Below, one piece after another: positions 24,404 to 35,371 of a DNA stretch of 64,000 nucleotides. The notes beneath the pieces are model-generated. The model saw only the letters and a list, made by a program, of their open reading frames with translations. It was not told the DNA's origin and ran no database searches. The stretch's first letter is position 1, and each line of letters begins with the position of its first letter. Source of the stretch: Bursaphelenchus xylophilus (Eukaryota; Nematoda; Chromadorea; Rhabditida; Aphelenchoididae); contig CAJFCV020000003.1 of assembly GCA_904066235.2 (NCBI GenBank), positions 7,502,001 to 7,566,000 on the forward strand, read 5' to 3'. Made by a program: the position numbers and the translations under genes.

Positions 24404-27400
24404 TCAGATCTTCCAATTGTCTGTAAACGTACCATTTAAATCCTTAAAACGTGCGAAATCACAAATTGGGACAGTCTCAACGGAATAGAGATGGCTAAGC
24501 CGGGTTAAAGACGCGGAACCCACCGTCCTTTCTAGACATATATGTAATCCAGGTTGCACTCCCAGGGAATCATCATTTCGACCATGAATCTCGGCTTCCG
24601 GAGTGTTTCGCAAGCCGGATCCGGGAACAAGGAGACCTGTATGTAAATACCAGTTCTCTACTCAAGAATAGAAAGGAACCCACGCAGAAACCAATTACAC
24701 TTTAGAGATGCCCCCAAGACGTTCACACTTCGAACTCCCTAATCCCGAAACAAATGTCATAAACAAAAACTCCGCCTTATATACAAGTGTTAGCACGCGT
24801 GTTGTGCGAACGGTAAACAATTGACAAAACAATTCACATCTCCACTCTAACAGTTTCTTTTTCGCCTACGTGACCCTTTCTAAAACCAAAGAAAACAATT
24901 TTTATTTCCCCCGGTCCAAGCACTGAAGTCACTTGACCACCCAAGCCCCCCCCCCCCCATCAAGAATTCGTCATCATAATCGATTGTGGAAAGATTTCCG
25001 GCTGTCGGAATGTGTCACTCCCATTGGTCATGTCATAAAAAAAAGTCGAAACAACAGTTCGATCCAGAAGTCAAGTCGTTCGACCGATGGCAAGATCATG
25101 AGATTTTTTCTCAAAACTTGTAGCCTTAACAGACATGTTAAAATAAAGCTTTGCTTATAAGGCTCCATCATCATTATGTATGCCATTGAAAGATCAGTCC
25201 ATAGCACAGAAACAGCATACTTGGCTAACAAGAGTGAAGGAATATATTACATAAGCCTTCAGCGGTTCATTGGGAAGCAAACCGGAGAGTTTACTTCTTC
25301 GCGTTTTTTTCTTATGTAGGGTTTGAACGCGGGTATGAATACACCCTGGTGTACGCTCGGGTATATATCCAAATTCCTGTGAGGCGGGTACTTATCTCTT
25401 CAAACTTATACTTATTGCTTCCCCTTACAGATTGAAACTTTTGACATTGTCAAATCGTCAAGTTCCCCTTCGAATATTTACTTTTTCATTTTTCGTTCAT
25501 TTCGTCAGAAATTGAATAAAAAAAGGGAGTAAAATGAAATTTCCGAGAATCCTTGCTTCAATTGCCAAAAAATAAAAATAACTCAAAAACGTGGAAAAGC
25601 GTAGAAGAAAAAGTCAAATTGTGGGTGCATCTTGGGTACGAGTCGCGAACTATTTATATAATCCAAATGCGAGGAGTCCAAGAAAGGGAGGCATGAGAAA
25701 ACCTGATTAATTCAGGGACTTTTCTTATTACCCAGTGAATGGAATAATCATCCTACCGTAAGCCTGTGTTTCGGAACAATAAAATGATAAATTCGGAAAC
25801 ACTTGGCGCCACATGCACCTAGAAATTTGGCTTGAAGGCGTTGATTGATAAGCCGTCAAGTGTCCCATTCCCGGCTTCAAAACAAAGAAAAAACTTTCCT
25901 TCAAGACTTGGCCGTCGTTCAAAACGCAATCAAAAGCCGAAGACAGGCAAGAATATATAGAACAAAGAATGCCCCCCTTTTCATTTTTCACAAGGCCAAG
26001 TAAACAGCCGGTACATCAAAAACAAAATGTTTCGATTCATACCCGAGTTCAAAAAAGACGTTTCAGGGTCAGGTGCACCCTGGCCGTGAGCCAAGACGAC
26101 AGGCTAAAGGTCGAGTTGTGGAGACGGGGGAGGGCGTTTCCTTCGATTTGAACGAAAACAACTCTGTTTGTGTATGAACTCAAAAAATATGACTTCGTTC
26201 TTATCACTCTCAAAAACGTTCTAATCAACATCCTAGTTACACTCAAAAATCACGAGTATTATAGAATAATCCCCCGGGGGAAACCAATAGATAAATTCAG
26301 TCAGGAAATCCAAGACATTAACTGTCATTCAAATCGGGATTCTCAGAAACGCGTCTGCACAAACATAAAAAATGTAAAAGGTGAGTGTTTGCTTAAGCCA
26401 TTTTTAAAAATCAAATTAAAATTGGGATTGACTTTCCAGATCATAGGGCATCCGGAAATGCATCAAACACCATACTACTCACTTTCCGGTCTGTGTGGCA
26501 TATTAGGGATGATAAGGGTCATAAAACGGCATCTGAAAAAAAACATACTTCAACATTATAGACTGTGATTTTATTAGTTAAACGCATAAAGATATACACA
26601 CAAATATCATTAATGTTTCGCGGGGCACACAACTGAGCTTTCTATTGAAATTGCTTTACACATCATGATTTTTCCTTGGACATAGGTTTATAATCAAATT
26701 CTGATCCTGCTCGAGCAAATCGTAAGACTTCCAGTTTGAATAGACTTATTTTTAGAAATTTCAAAAGCCGTGAGTTCAACGATTTGAACTTTTCTACTAA
26801 AGCCTCAGATATATCATTAAATATGTGTGAATACATTTTGGGACAAGTGTAACCTCTTTTTCAAACATAAACTTCTGCGTAAGCCCTTGACTGCCAACTA
26901 TTAGAAATAGTATCTCATTAGTCGTCTCGAGAGAAAAGAAAGGCAAATAAGACGAAGATGGCCAAATATATCATGCAAAACACAAGCCAATTACTTCTGC
27001 CCTAATACTTTTAGAAAATACGTACTTGCACGTATGCACTTCCCGCCTTCTCCAGTGTTCCCCACAGTCCTGAAAATGTTTTCCCCAATTCGGCCAAAAA
27101 CTGACAGCCACAACAATCCTGCCTCGGGAAAAAGGTAGCTTGCATAAAAAAGCAATAGAGTAGTCGAATAATTACCGATAGAACATCTCATTAAGAACTC
27201 ATTACAAGCTCGGGAGAGCCCTGGCCACGTACAAAGCCAGGTACGGAAGCCGAGACTGCCACATTAAAAGGTAGCAAGTAGAATACAAATGTAAGCGAAA
27301 ACGATGAAAGTGAAAGAAAAAAAGTTTCAATATGGGATGCAGCCATGACTTCTCACGTCATTGGTGTTCAAGTGTATTTGCATTCAACGAAACTACTCTC

Positions 27401-30400
27401 AAAACTAATAGAAAACTGCAAACTATTGGGTAAAATTATTAAAAAAACTCAATCCTAACCATGACACAAAAATAATCTCAGAATTTCCACTAATAAATAA
27501 AGTAATTCTATATTACTAAGAAGATGATAATCCTCATCGGTCCAATCGTTCCTTCGTCTCGTAAACAAAAGTTTCCTTTTTATGGATGTTTCGAACTCGA
27601 AAACATTTTTTTACCGATAACGAAGTAATAAAAAACTCCGATATCACGATATCTGTCGAACAAAAAAAGGAAAGTTCCACTGAAGCGAAAGTAAAAAAGA
27701 CACTTACGAACGTAAGAAAACGAAGGAACAGCAAGTAGATTGCTATGTAACAATTAATGGAGGGCGGCGCTTAATCGGACCGAATGACATCAAATGTAAA
27801 ATCATAAATAGTACAAAGAATAAGGCGACTTAAAACAGTCCCGTCAAGAGTCGTAAACAGCCTTGGGCCTTTGGAATCCTTTTTCCACAATCAGGCTGCC
27901 ATTACTTCCGTTCTTCTCTTTCTCTGATTGCCCGAGTCTTCCGGTCAATATTGGGCCACATTCTACGGTCTCGTGCTTACATTGCCGCAAAAAATAACCA
28001 AACTTTGTAATTCTCTTGCATCGAGAACGGAGAGTAAACAACTTGCGGGCTGCCCGAAAAAGTTTCTAATAGTTCAAACGTGCCCCCACTTTCTGTTGCC
28101 TTCGTTCACCCCCCCCCCTCCCTTCGGCCCGCAATTTTTTGGAGCCGTAAAATTATTTGCTTTACTTGGGTGTCAAAAAAAGCGACTTCCCTTGGCTTGT
28201 GGGGATCTCCCGTATTCCCTTCCTATTTAACGAAGGAAAGAACCGAGGGTGATATCAAGGAAAGACGTGAAAATGCGGGCTCGGGAAATTCTCATTGGAA
28301 GGTGTTATCGCGCCTTGCGGCTTGTTTCGTTGCGTCTTTTTTCTCTGCATGTCTGCCGTCTCCGCTCCCTTTGTGTTATATTTTTGTGGATGTCCGGGGG
28401 TTCTTTTTCTGCCCGCGGGCTCTGACGTGGGACCATGACAGATTTTTTAAGCAGATCTAATTATAATTTATGCCCTCAATAGAAGTGAAATCCTAGTCTG
28501 GCTTTTAAAGACTCATGCTTACACTGCCGACTTGATTACATCGCTAATTACCGGTGATAAGACGCTTTTATAACAATAAATACATCTTATCAAGCGGAAC
28601 AACTTGCTGTAAACATTCCGCCCTCATCCTCCCGATAAATTGTATAATAGTACATATGTCGGCTATTTGAAAACTGCGTCACAAATCCTTCGCACTTCAA
28701 GCCTACTACCGTAATTTTCGCTTCGAAGTAGCCCCGCTCACGCAAAATTTTCCGCCTCTTTTCACAGGGGAAACACAAACTTGGTTGGATTGGAAAGCGT
28801 GCGGCCTGGGCCCCCATGGCACACCGCTTCCGTTCGCGGGGAATCCCTTCCCTCTACTACGCAAAAAACACGTTTCAGAGTGTTTTCCCCCAGCGCCCAA
28901 CGTTTCAAACTAGGTCATCAACCCAATAGATAAACCTCAAATACATGCCTGTAAACAGGCATTCCTGTTGTACTCAAAGATAAAAAGATCTATTATAGCA
29001 TTGGACCGTAGGGATTAGGCAAGAGATTGATGAGGTAAGGAAGGAAATGACATGCCCGGAGACAAGGAATTAGGTGGAAACATCGATAAAGATCAAAGTG
29101 TTGTTTGTCCGTCTGAAATTGCATCGGATTAGCATCAAGCCTAATAAACGATAGAAGTTTAGTGGCCCAACCCGTTTTTAAACAAGCTTAGCGGGTACCA
29201 AATGAACAATTGCACTCCGAAAGTAATGAGAATGTCCTTACATACGACTTTATGTTTAAAAAATCCCCTTCTCCTTGCTTCTCTTTTCTTCCTTTGATCT
29301 CGTTTTCTCATCAGCGAGGCTGCCAAAAAAATTCAACGCAAAATAAAAGTGCATTTGAGAAAAAGAAGAGGAGAAAAAAAGTGTGCATATAAAAAGGCCT
29401 TCAGAGCGAAGGCTCGTTCGGGTCTCTCCTTGGTGAGATTGGGGGACCTTCAAAATGTCACGTTTCAGATCCAATTTTTAAGAGGAACGCTAATAAAAGG
29501 GTGAGGCCAACAAATACAATTACTCATCCCTGACAATTAGCTTTACAACAATTTGATTGTCCTCAACTGCTTTCTCTCCAACTACGGACTATCGAGAAAA
29601 GTCCGAAAGAGAGGGAAATGTTACGCAAGGCAACCTCCGACCCACCAGGATGTACCTTTACACATTTTTTTTAGAAAGAAACTCCGAAGACAGGCTGACT
29701 GAAAATTCAATGAATTCATTAGGACTCAAATGGAACTCAAACAGAATAATAAAAGACATTGTGTACGTGCGTATTTCCGACAAATGACATTATTTTTATT
29801 TTCGTGGCCAAGGCTAAAGGCCAAGTATGTGTCGAACTCTCGGACTCAAACAAAAAAGACGTAAAAGAGGTTATAAATGGTGCACACATTATGCGATAGA
29901 TAACGCCCTTAAATTAGATCAAAACATGTCGTTTTTTCATACTAAACAGAAGAAACCCGTCATAAACAAACTTTAAGATGCCGTGGAACACCTCCAAGGG
30001 CAAACACAAACATCTATACCTTGTGTTTACACTTTCTTTTTCGGAAATTATCCTTCGACCACAAACGTAATTACGTAATTTAAAAAAATATCCAAATAAA
30101 CAAAAAAAGATATGTTGAAACTATGGCCATGGCCAATTCCGACACCCCCCCCCCCCTTCTTCATTCAGCCGAAATTGTTTTTCACACATCTGGCATGTGA
30201 TTAAAATAAAATAAAAGTGCCCACGAACAACTGCATAAATAATAAAAATGATTTCTATTAGCCATCATATCATAAATATCGGGCAGAAAAAAACTGTTTT
30301 TGAAACAGCTGCATTAAGCCCGACACTTATCAAGCAGGTACCGGGACATTAAGGCGAATGGGAAACGAATGCACTTTTAACACTGAAACCTCTTTGGAAC

Positions 30401-32225
30401 CAGGCCATTTCTTAATAGAAAAAGTCCAGGGAAGAAAACTACTCAGAGTTCAGAAGAGCAATTTGAAGAATAATTGTACACAACGTTAAAGTAAATATAC
30501 ATAAGTCAGGGGGCTCAGTAGAGCAAGAACAAACTTTGACACTTTATCACTCGCAAATCAGATTACGTTTCATACGATCCCAGAGCTCCCAGAATGCCAC
30601 TTAACCTTTTTGTGGATCGCAATCACAGAGAGAAACATTTTTTCGAAAGCAGATTGAAGAGTAAGATTACAGATAATGCAAACCTCAAAAAAGGGGAAAC
30701 CCCAAGTCTAACAATAAGCTGTTCTTTTATTAATGGCTCTGTTTACCCAGAAGGTAAGTAATGTTTGAGGGTTTGTTATGTAATTCGTTTCCATTTTAAT
30801 TACGTGGATATAAACTGAAAATAAGATAAGCAAAGTAATGGCTTCTGGTGTTCCGATCTGATGGAGGTGGTGCTTGCTGGGGATGCTCGAGAGAAAAGGG
30901 TTTTCCGAGTAAGCAAATTATAAAAGTTGCAGGTAAAAATAGCAGCAAGAACCAATGTTGGCATCATTGACTGTTACGTCGACAAAGATAATCCTAGAGA
31001 GTAACCATTGAAATGCAACCCCACAAAATATCCAGAAAACAGCATAAACTCAATAGCACAGACATTCCGAGAAACAATCGCTTTAGGGCATAAGAACTGG
31101 AACGAGAAAAAGATAAAACACTGACAAAAAAAAACTCCCGGAAGCATTTTGGGCATAGCCCCAAAAACGCTGCCCTTAGGCACGCTTTTGCCTTTGTCGG
31201 CGCTCTTTTTCTCGAACGTCAAATGTTCTCGCCTGAGCAAAGTTGAGGAACGTTTTGGCACGGCGATTTCAGAGATTTGAGAATGAAGGCATGTCCTAAA
31301 AGCGGCAGGCGTACTTTGAACTGAAGCAGTAAAGTTTCATTATCCACGGCCGAAGAAACTGTGATAGCGCATTTAAAATTAAACTCACAATCAGTCTTTT
31401 TCATATCGAATACAGGAATACCCCCCGGTCCTAATCTAGTTTTTCCGATGTGAAAGGACAAACAAGGAAATGACATAAAGACATTCGTTAAGACAAATCC
31501 CAAAACAGAGTCGTCTTCGGACGGAATGTCTTCAAATTCCCCCAATTCTGAGAAACGTTCCTCATAGCGAATTCCGCGAATAAGGGTCGATTGAAATAAA
31601 ATTAAACCAGTGGGGTCAGGCGGAAGGGAAATGGGACAGACAGTAACCTATAATACAAAGTAAGGCATTCGTTGACATAAAGTTTAACTTGTCGTAACAA
31701 ATTCAGAAGTGAATTTAGTATCCAAGCATCCGACATCTAATTTTAACAAACCTCGGCTCAACTCCTTTTCATTTATCTTACAAATCAAGGGAAAGGTTAT
31801 ATATATTCCTTGTTTTTCATAAACAATATCCCCTTCCATCCCGATAAAATATACTTCCTCAAAAACATCTCCCTTCTATTACATGTGACATTCCTGTCGG
31901 CGGCATTAGGACATGGATGGGGGAAGAGAAAGGGCAAATTAAATTTCGTTAGACTTTGATGATACTCCCAACTTGAAAATGTTCTTCCGCACGTACATCC
32001 ACCAATATATTTTTAAAGGGGTGAAAAACAACAAGTTAATCAAGAGGTAACTTCGTCATAGGCATTTGGTTATCATAAAGTTACAACTTGTTTCTGTTCT
32101 TAAAAATCAATAGTGACATTTCGTAGCGAATTTTATTGAGTTTTCGAGAGAATTTTGAGAAAATTTCTGAACAAAATTGTTTCAATTTCTGATAAATTGT
32201 ATAGGGGAGAAGAGGGTTGATATAA
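24404..32225. other. 7.8-kb gene desert
   Basis: No coding region, RNA gene or bounded element that I can support. Frames of up to 132 codons (for example 26170-26568 +, 31219-31545 -) show ordinary AT-rich composition and no motifs. Poly-C runs of ten or more occur near 24948, 28108 and 30145. A short near-palindrome TGCCTGTAAACAGGCA lies near 28946, and a similar GTAAACGGGCATTCCTGG near 23909 may be repeat remnants. Confidence 0.4.
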
Positions 32226-32435
32226 CAAGGAAAGTACTTTTATGGGGGCTCCTACTTTTTGACGGGACATATCTCAAAAAATCAGAAAAAATGCGCTGAT
32301 CAAGGATATATAAATCTTAGCTGCCCATTTTAGGTTTTTAAGGGTGAAAATGCCCAAAAACTGGTTTAATTTCCCTACAAAAGGCCGACATTCGAAACGA
32401 TAAAAAGAGCACTCGATCTCTTCCTTCGGAAGAGA

Positions 32436-32516
32436 GCGGTGTGGCCGAGTGGTTAGTGCCGTAGTCTGGGAATCAAGAGGGGGACGCCGCACAGGTTCGA
32501 TTTCCCTTTTGGGCTG
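32436..32516 (+). pseudogene. tRNA-Ser/Leu-like sequence inside element A copy 2
   Basis: Begins GCGGTGTGGCCGAGTGGTTA and contains the B-box GGTTCGATTTCC. It is nearly identical to the block at 17733-17815 apart from a few substitutions and a one- to two-base difference in the variable region. No acceptor stem. Conservation between copies of the A- and B-box parts is visible by eye. Confidence 0.7.
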
Positions 32517-32993
32517 AATCAACTTTTTTGAAGTTGAAGGTCGGAAAAATAAATTTTTGGGCCAAGACTGTCTTATTACGTCTTAGAAACTCAATAAACA
32601 CCATTTTAAGCCAAAATAAAAATTGTAAACCTTTGAAAAAATTAAGCGAAAAGGGGTTCATATAGGACTTTAAAGTACGCGCGTCCCGAAGCCTAGGAAT
32701 ACACTTGGCCATATAAAAACTTTGTCGCGTCGGGACTATAAAACTTTGAATTACCCGCGAAAAAGAAATTTTTTCGCGGAATATTATTTTTTAGGCTGGA
32801 GCCGGAAAAAGGTGTTGATTTTGTGGTTTTTGATGTAATTTTTATGTTTTTTTCGTGAAAACGTTGTTCTTTGTCGTAAATGCGTTTTCGTTTTGTTGTC
32901 GGACTGTTTTTTAGCTCGAGTATCACCTCTGGCGATTTATTTTTCTTGTAATTTGACTTTTTTTATAGTTTTGAGGTTGATTCGCTTTTCGGT

Positions 32994-33260
32994 GAGAATT
33001 TGAATGGATTCCTCAGCTACGAACGAGATGTTTCCAGAGACCACATCCAAGAAGCCACAGAAATAAGACTAAAGACGGCTCCATGGTATTGGGAACGAAT
33101 CCGGACCAATTACTGGTAGGTGGAGAGTTTTGAATGTTTTTACTTATGTTTCTTTCGTTGAATGAGGGAAATGCTTCAGGTACCGCCTTAAAAACGGCAG
33201 GATTGAGATGGACCAGTGTGCATCCATGAGACAGCCCCGTTCGTTCCTGTTGTTGGAAAG
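32994..33260 (+). pseudogene. exon-like sequence in the left half of the nested element
   Basis: An open stretch 32994-33115 (ENLNGFLSYERDVSRD...) ends in a GT donor (TACTG|gtaggt). After a 64-bp intron-like gap, an acceptor at 33179 starts YRLKNGRIEMDQCASM..., ending at a second donor near 33260. It is homologous by eye to the inverted minus-strand copy at 33706-33870, but relative frameshifts separate their later reading frames. Source family not recognised. Probably a decayed captured or element-encoded exon. Confidence 0.4.
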
Positions 33261-33534
33261 GTGCGCATCAAGGCGATTTGATTTTTGAATTAGAGTTACG
33301 ACAAATGGGCGGGACAAGGAGAATGTTGCAATAACAAATAAATACATGTGGATAGTGGCCTAAACCCCCCAAGTGTTGGCCGATTTTCCACGACATGATC
33401 AGTACCAGAAGTTTATCAAATTGGCTCTTGTCCCCACAATATTCGAGAGTTTGTTTTACTTTTTCTTTATTGTCGTTTTCCAACAAGTAAAAATAAAGAA
33501 GTTATGTACACATCGAGAAAGAATTTATCGTTCT

Positions 33535-33870
33535 TCAATCAGTTTCTAGGAAAGAATTCAAGCGAAATCGAGGTTGGGAAGTTGATTGACGTGTTCCACG
33601 CTTCCTGGCCGCCTCCATTCTCGTGTTTCTATAACCTCGATCCGGATGCGGGCCACCTCCTTCAAGTCGGTACTAAACAAACATATTTATGAATAATTGG
33701 CTTACATGACCATGTTCAACCTCCAGTAATTGTTCTAGATTCGTTTCCGATCCCATGGAGCCGGCTTTAGTTCTTCGTTTCTGAGGATTCTGGGATTTGG
33801 GACCTCTGGAAACATCTCGTTCGTATCTCAACAATCCATTCCGATTTTCTCTCCAAAGGTATTAACCGGC
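33535..33870 (-). pseudogene. exon-like sequence in the right half of the nested element
   Basis: On the minus strand 33870-33706 is open from just after a TAA, reading WRENRNGLLRYERDVSRG... with many basic residues, to a donor CAT|gtaagc. An acceptor at 33673 restarts in phase with YRLEGGGPHPDRGYRNTR..., which ends at TGA 33535-33537. It shares YERDVSR and nucleotide words such as GGCTCCATGG with the left half. No start codon close by and no family recognised. Confidence 0.4.
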
Positions 33871-34283
33871 CTAAAAAGGTACAACATCGAAACTAAAACA
33901 CACATTTATAACAAAAAACAACTTTTTCACGAAAAGAACGTAAAAATTACATCAAAAACCACAAAATCAACACCTTTTTCCGGCTCCAGCCTAAAAAATA
34001 ATATTCCGCGAAAAAATTTCTTTTTCGCGGGTAATTCAAAGTTTTATAGTCCCGACGCGACAAAGTTTTTATATGGCCAAGTGTATTCCTAGGCTTCGGG
34101 ACGCGCGTACTTTAAGTCAACTTCCGACTGAGTTTTCACCCCTAAAAACCTAAAATGGGCAGCTAAGATCTATATATTCTTGATCAGCACATTTTTTCTG
34201 ATTTTTTGAGATATGTCCCGTCAAAAAGTAGGAGCCCCCATAAAAGTACTTTCCTTGTAAAATTTAACTATCAACTCGGAAAG

Positions 34284-34815
34284 AATGCAGCTAAAATTGA
34301 AAGAAGAATGTCGAAAACAATTCAGTGTCTTTGTCTTGCTCGAGTCAATGGATAATTATAACTGGCGAACAACGGAAGAGCACACCAAACTGTTGGTAAG
34401 CCTTTCGAATACACCTCTTATATTAAACTTGACAATGTGTTTGAAGTAGAATCTTCTATGCAAGACCTTTTTATAGTTGCTTTCTCCAGAATGGATTGCA
34501 AATGTGAAGACATTAAGTAACGCTACTGACCTGCAGATCGATATTACAGAATGGATGGTCATCAAGTTTGAAACGGAGGGGGTAATTGGACCATGGGAGT
34601 TTTGTTTACAATATTACGAGATGTTCAAATTGATTATGAGAACGGCATTTGAGGCAGAGAAAATAAGTACTATAAAGATCTCCATTTGTGTCTGCATTTT
34701 TGAGTGCTCTGAGCTTTGGTTTTTTGATCATGCAGTTGCCATTGACGTTGCGCATTTTTTGAAAGGTGAGTTGACTGCAAAGATTTGGATGAAATGGATA
34801 AATTCAATCTGTTAA
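34284..34815 (+). CDS. unrecognised small gene model, two exons
   Basis: ATG at 34284 opens MQLKLKEECRKQFSVFVLLE..., ending ...EEHTKLL at a good donor (34396, gtaagc). An acceptor TTTTTATAG at about 34477 continues in phase with LLSPEWIANVKTLSNATDLQ. The frame runs to TAA at 34813-34815. The second exon may itself contain an intron: ATA A|gtacta at about 34669 with acceptor CATGCAG at 34734, rejoining as ...KI-IAIDVAHFLKG. Without it the C-terminus is hydrophobic and odd. No domain recognised. It starts only 27 bp after the family A element, so the true 5' end may be displaced by that insertion or lost. Codon composition looks more protein-like than neighbouring desert frames. Confidence 0.4.
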
Positions 34816-35371
34816 GACTGGAATTAGACGGAGATTTATTAGAACCTACTAATTAATAATATTCAAAGGTATTTATAACTCTTTCAATTGTGCAAAAATT
34901 ATTCATTATCGTTTAAAGTTTTTATTTTTGTCATTTCGATTTCCTTTACAAGAGAGAATTCACAAAATGTTATCTAATTATCAAACATGGCCACATAATG
35001 ATAAGTAATTAAAACATGAAACACTGGTATGCAAAACTATTATAACAGGTTATATTAAAGATGAATAAATTAAAAAATTGAAATATGAGATTTGATCCGT
35101 TAAAGATTGAAGACCCATAGTTTAGTTGATATACCCTTAGGCGATGGCATTGCAAGTAAAAACGTGATTGTTAGACCGGGTTTGAGTCGATTAGAGGGGA
35201 TTAATAGAGAAGTGGGACTAGACCGAACTGAAAAAAAAACCGTTAATTTTTACAAAAAATGTAAATTTTTAGACAGCATTCGTCCAAATAAACTAAAATT
35301 GCACTTTGAGAGCTATGAATTAGAGAGCAATCATTGCGATTACTCTTAGACTGAAGGCATAAAAAGACTGA
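34816..35371. other. intergenic, 3' flank of the glycosyltransferase gene
   Basis: AT-rich; an 80-codon plus frame at 35107-35349 has no support. Nothing else seen. Confidence 0.4.

Larger units (their letters stand above)
32673..34112. mobile_element. 1.44-kb foldback element nested in element A
   Basis: The ends AAGTACGCGCGTCCCGAAGC and its exact inverse bound arms of about 170 bp that match closely (TTGTCGCGTCGGGACTATAA; TAGGCTGGAGCCGGAAAAAG). The uninterrupted target in the solo element is GGACTTTAAGTC, so the junctions fit a TA duplication (Tc1/mariner-like) or TTAA (piggyBac-like); the symmetric A/T bases at the ends make these indistinguishable. Further inside, the two halves carry diverged inverted copies of an exon-like sequence. 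Confidence 0.85.
32226..34257. mobile_element. family A TIR element, second copy, split by a nested element
   Basis: Same ends as the element at 17436 (CAAGGAAAGTAC...GTACTTTCCTTG), inserted in opposite orientation, with TAA duplicated on both sides (32223-32225, 34258-34260). Removing the insertion at 32673-34112 leaves about 590 bp, matching the 592-bp solo copy. The shared interior includes the tRNA-like block and a segment reading CATATAGGACTTTAAGTC that was the target of the nested insertion. Confidence 0.9.

Noticed and set aside
24404..24613. Structured or coding segment right of the family B element (ATGATGA word, minus frame of 69 codons)
   Set aside because: Compared by eye with U2, U4, U5 and C/D snoRNA layouts; no consistent match, no D-box pairing.
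26170..26568. 132-codon plus-strand frame
   Set aside because: AT-driven composition, no recognisable domain, no neighbours in phase.
31219..31545. 108-codon minus frame MGEFEDIPSEDDS...
   Set aside because: Starts plausibly but no homologue, no continuation and overlapping frames; insufficient support.
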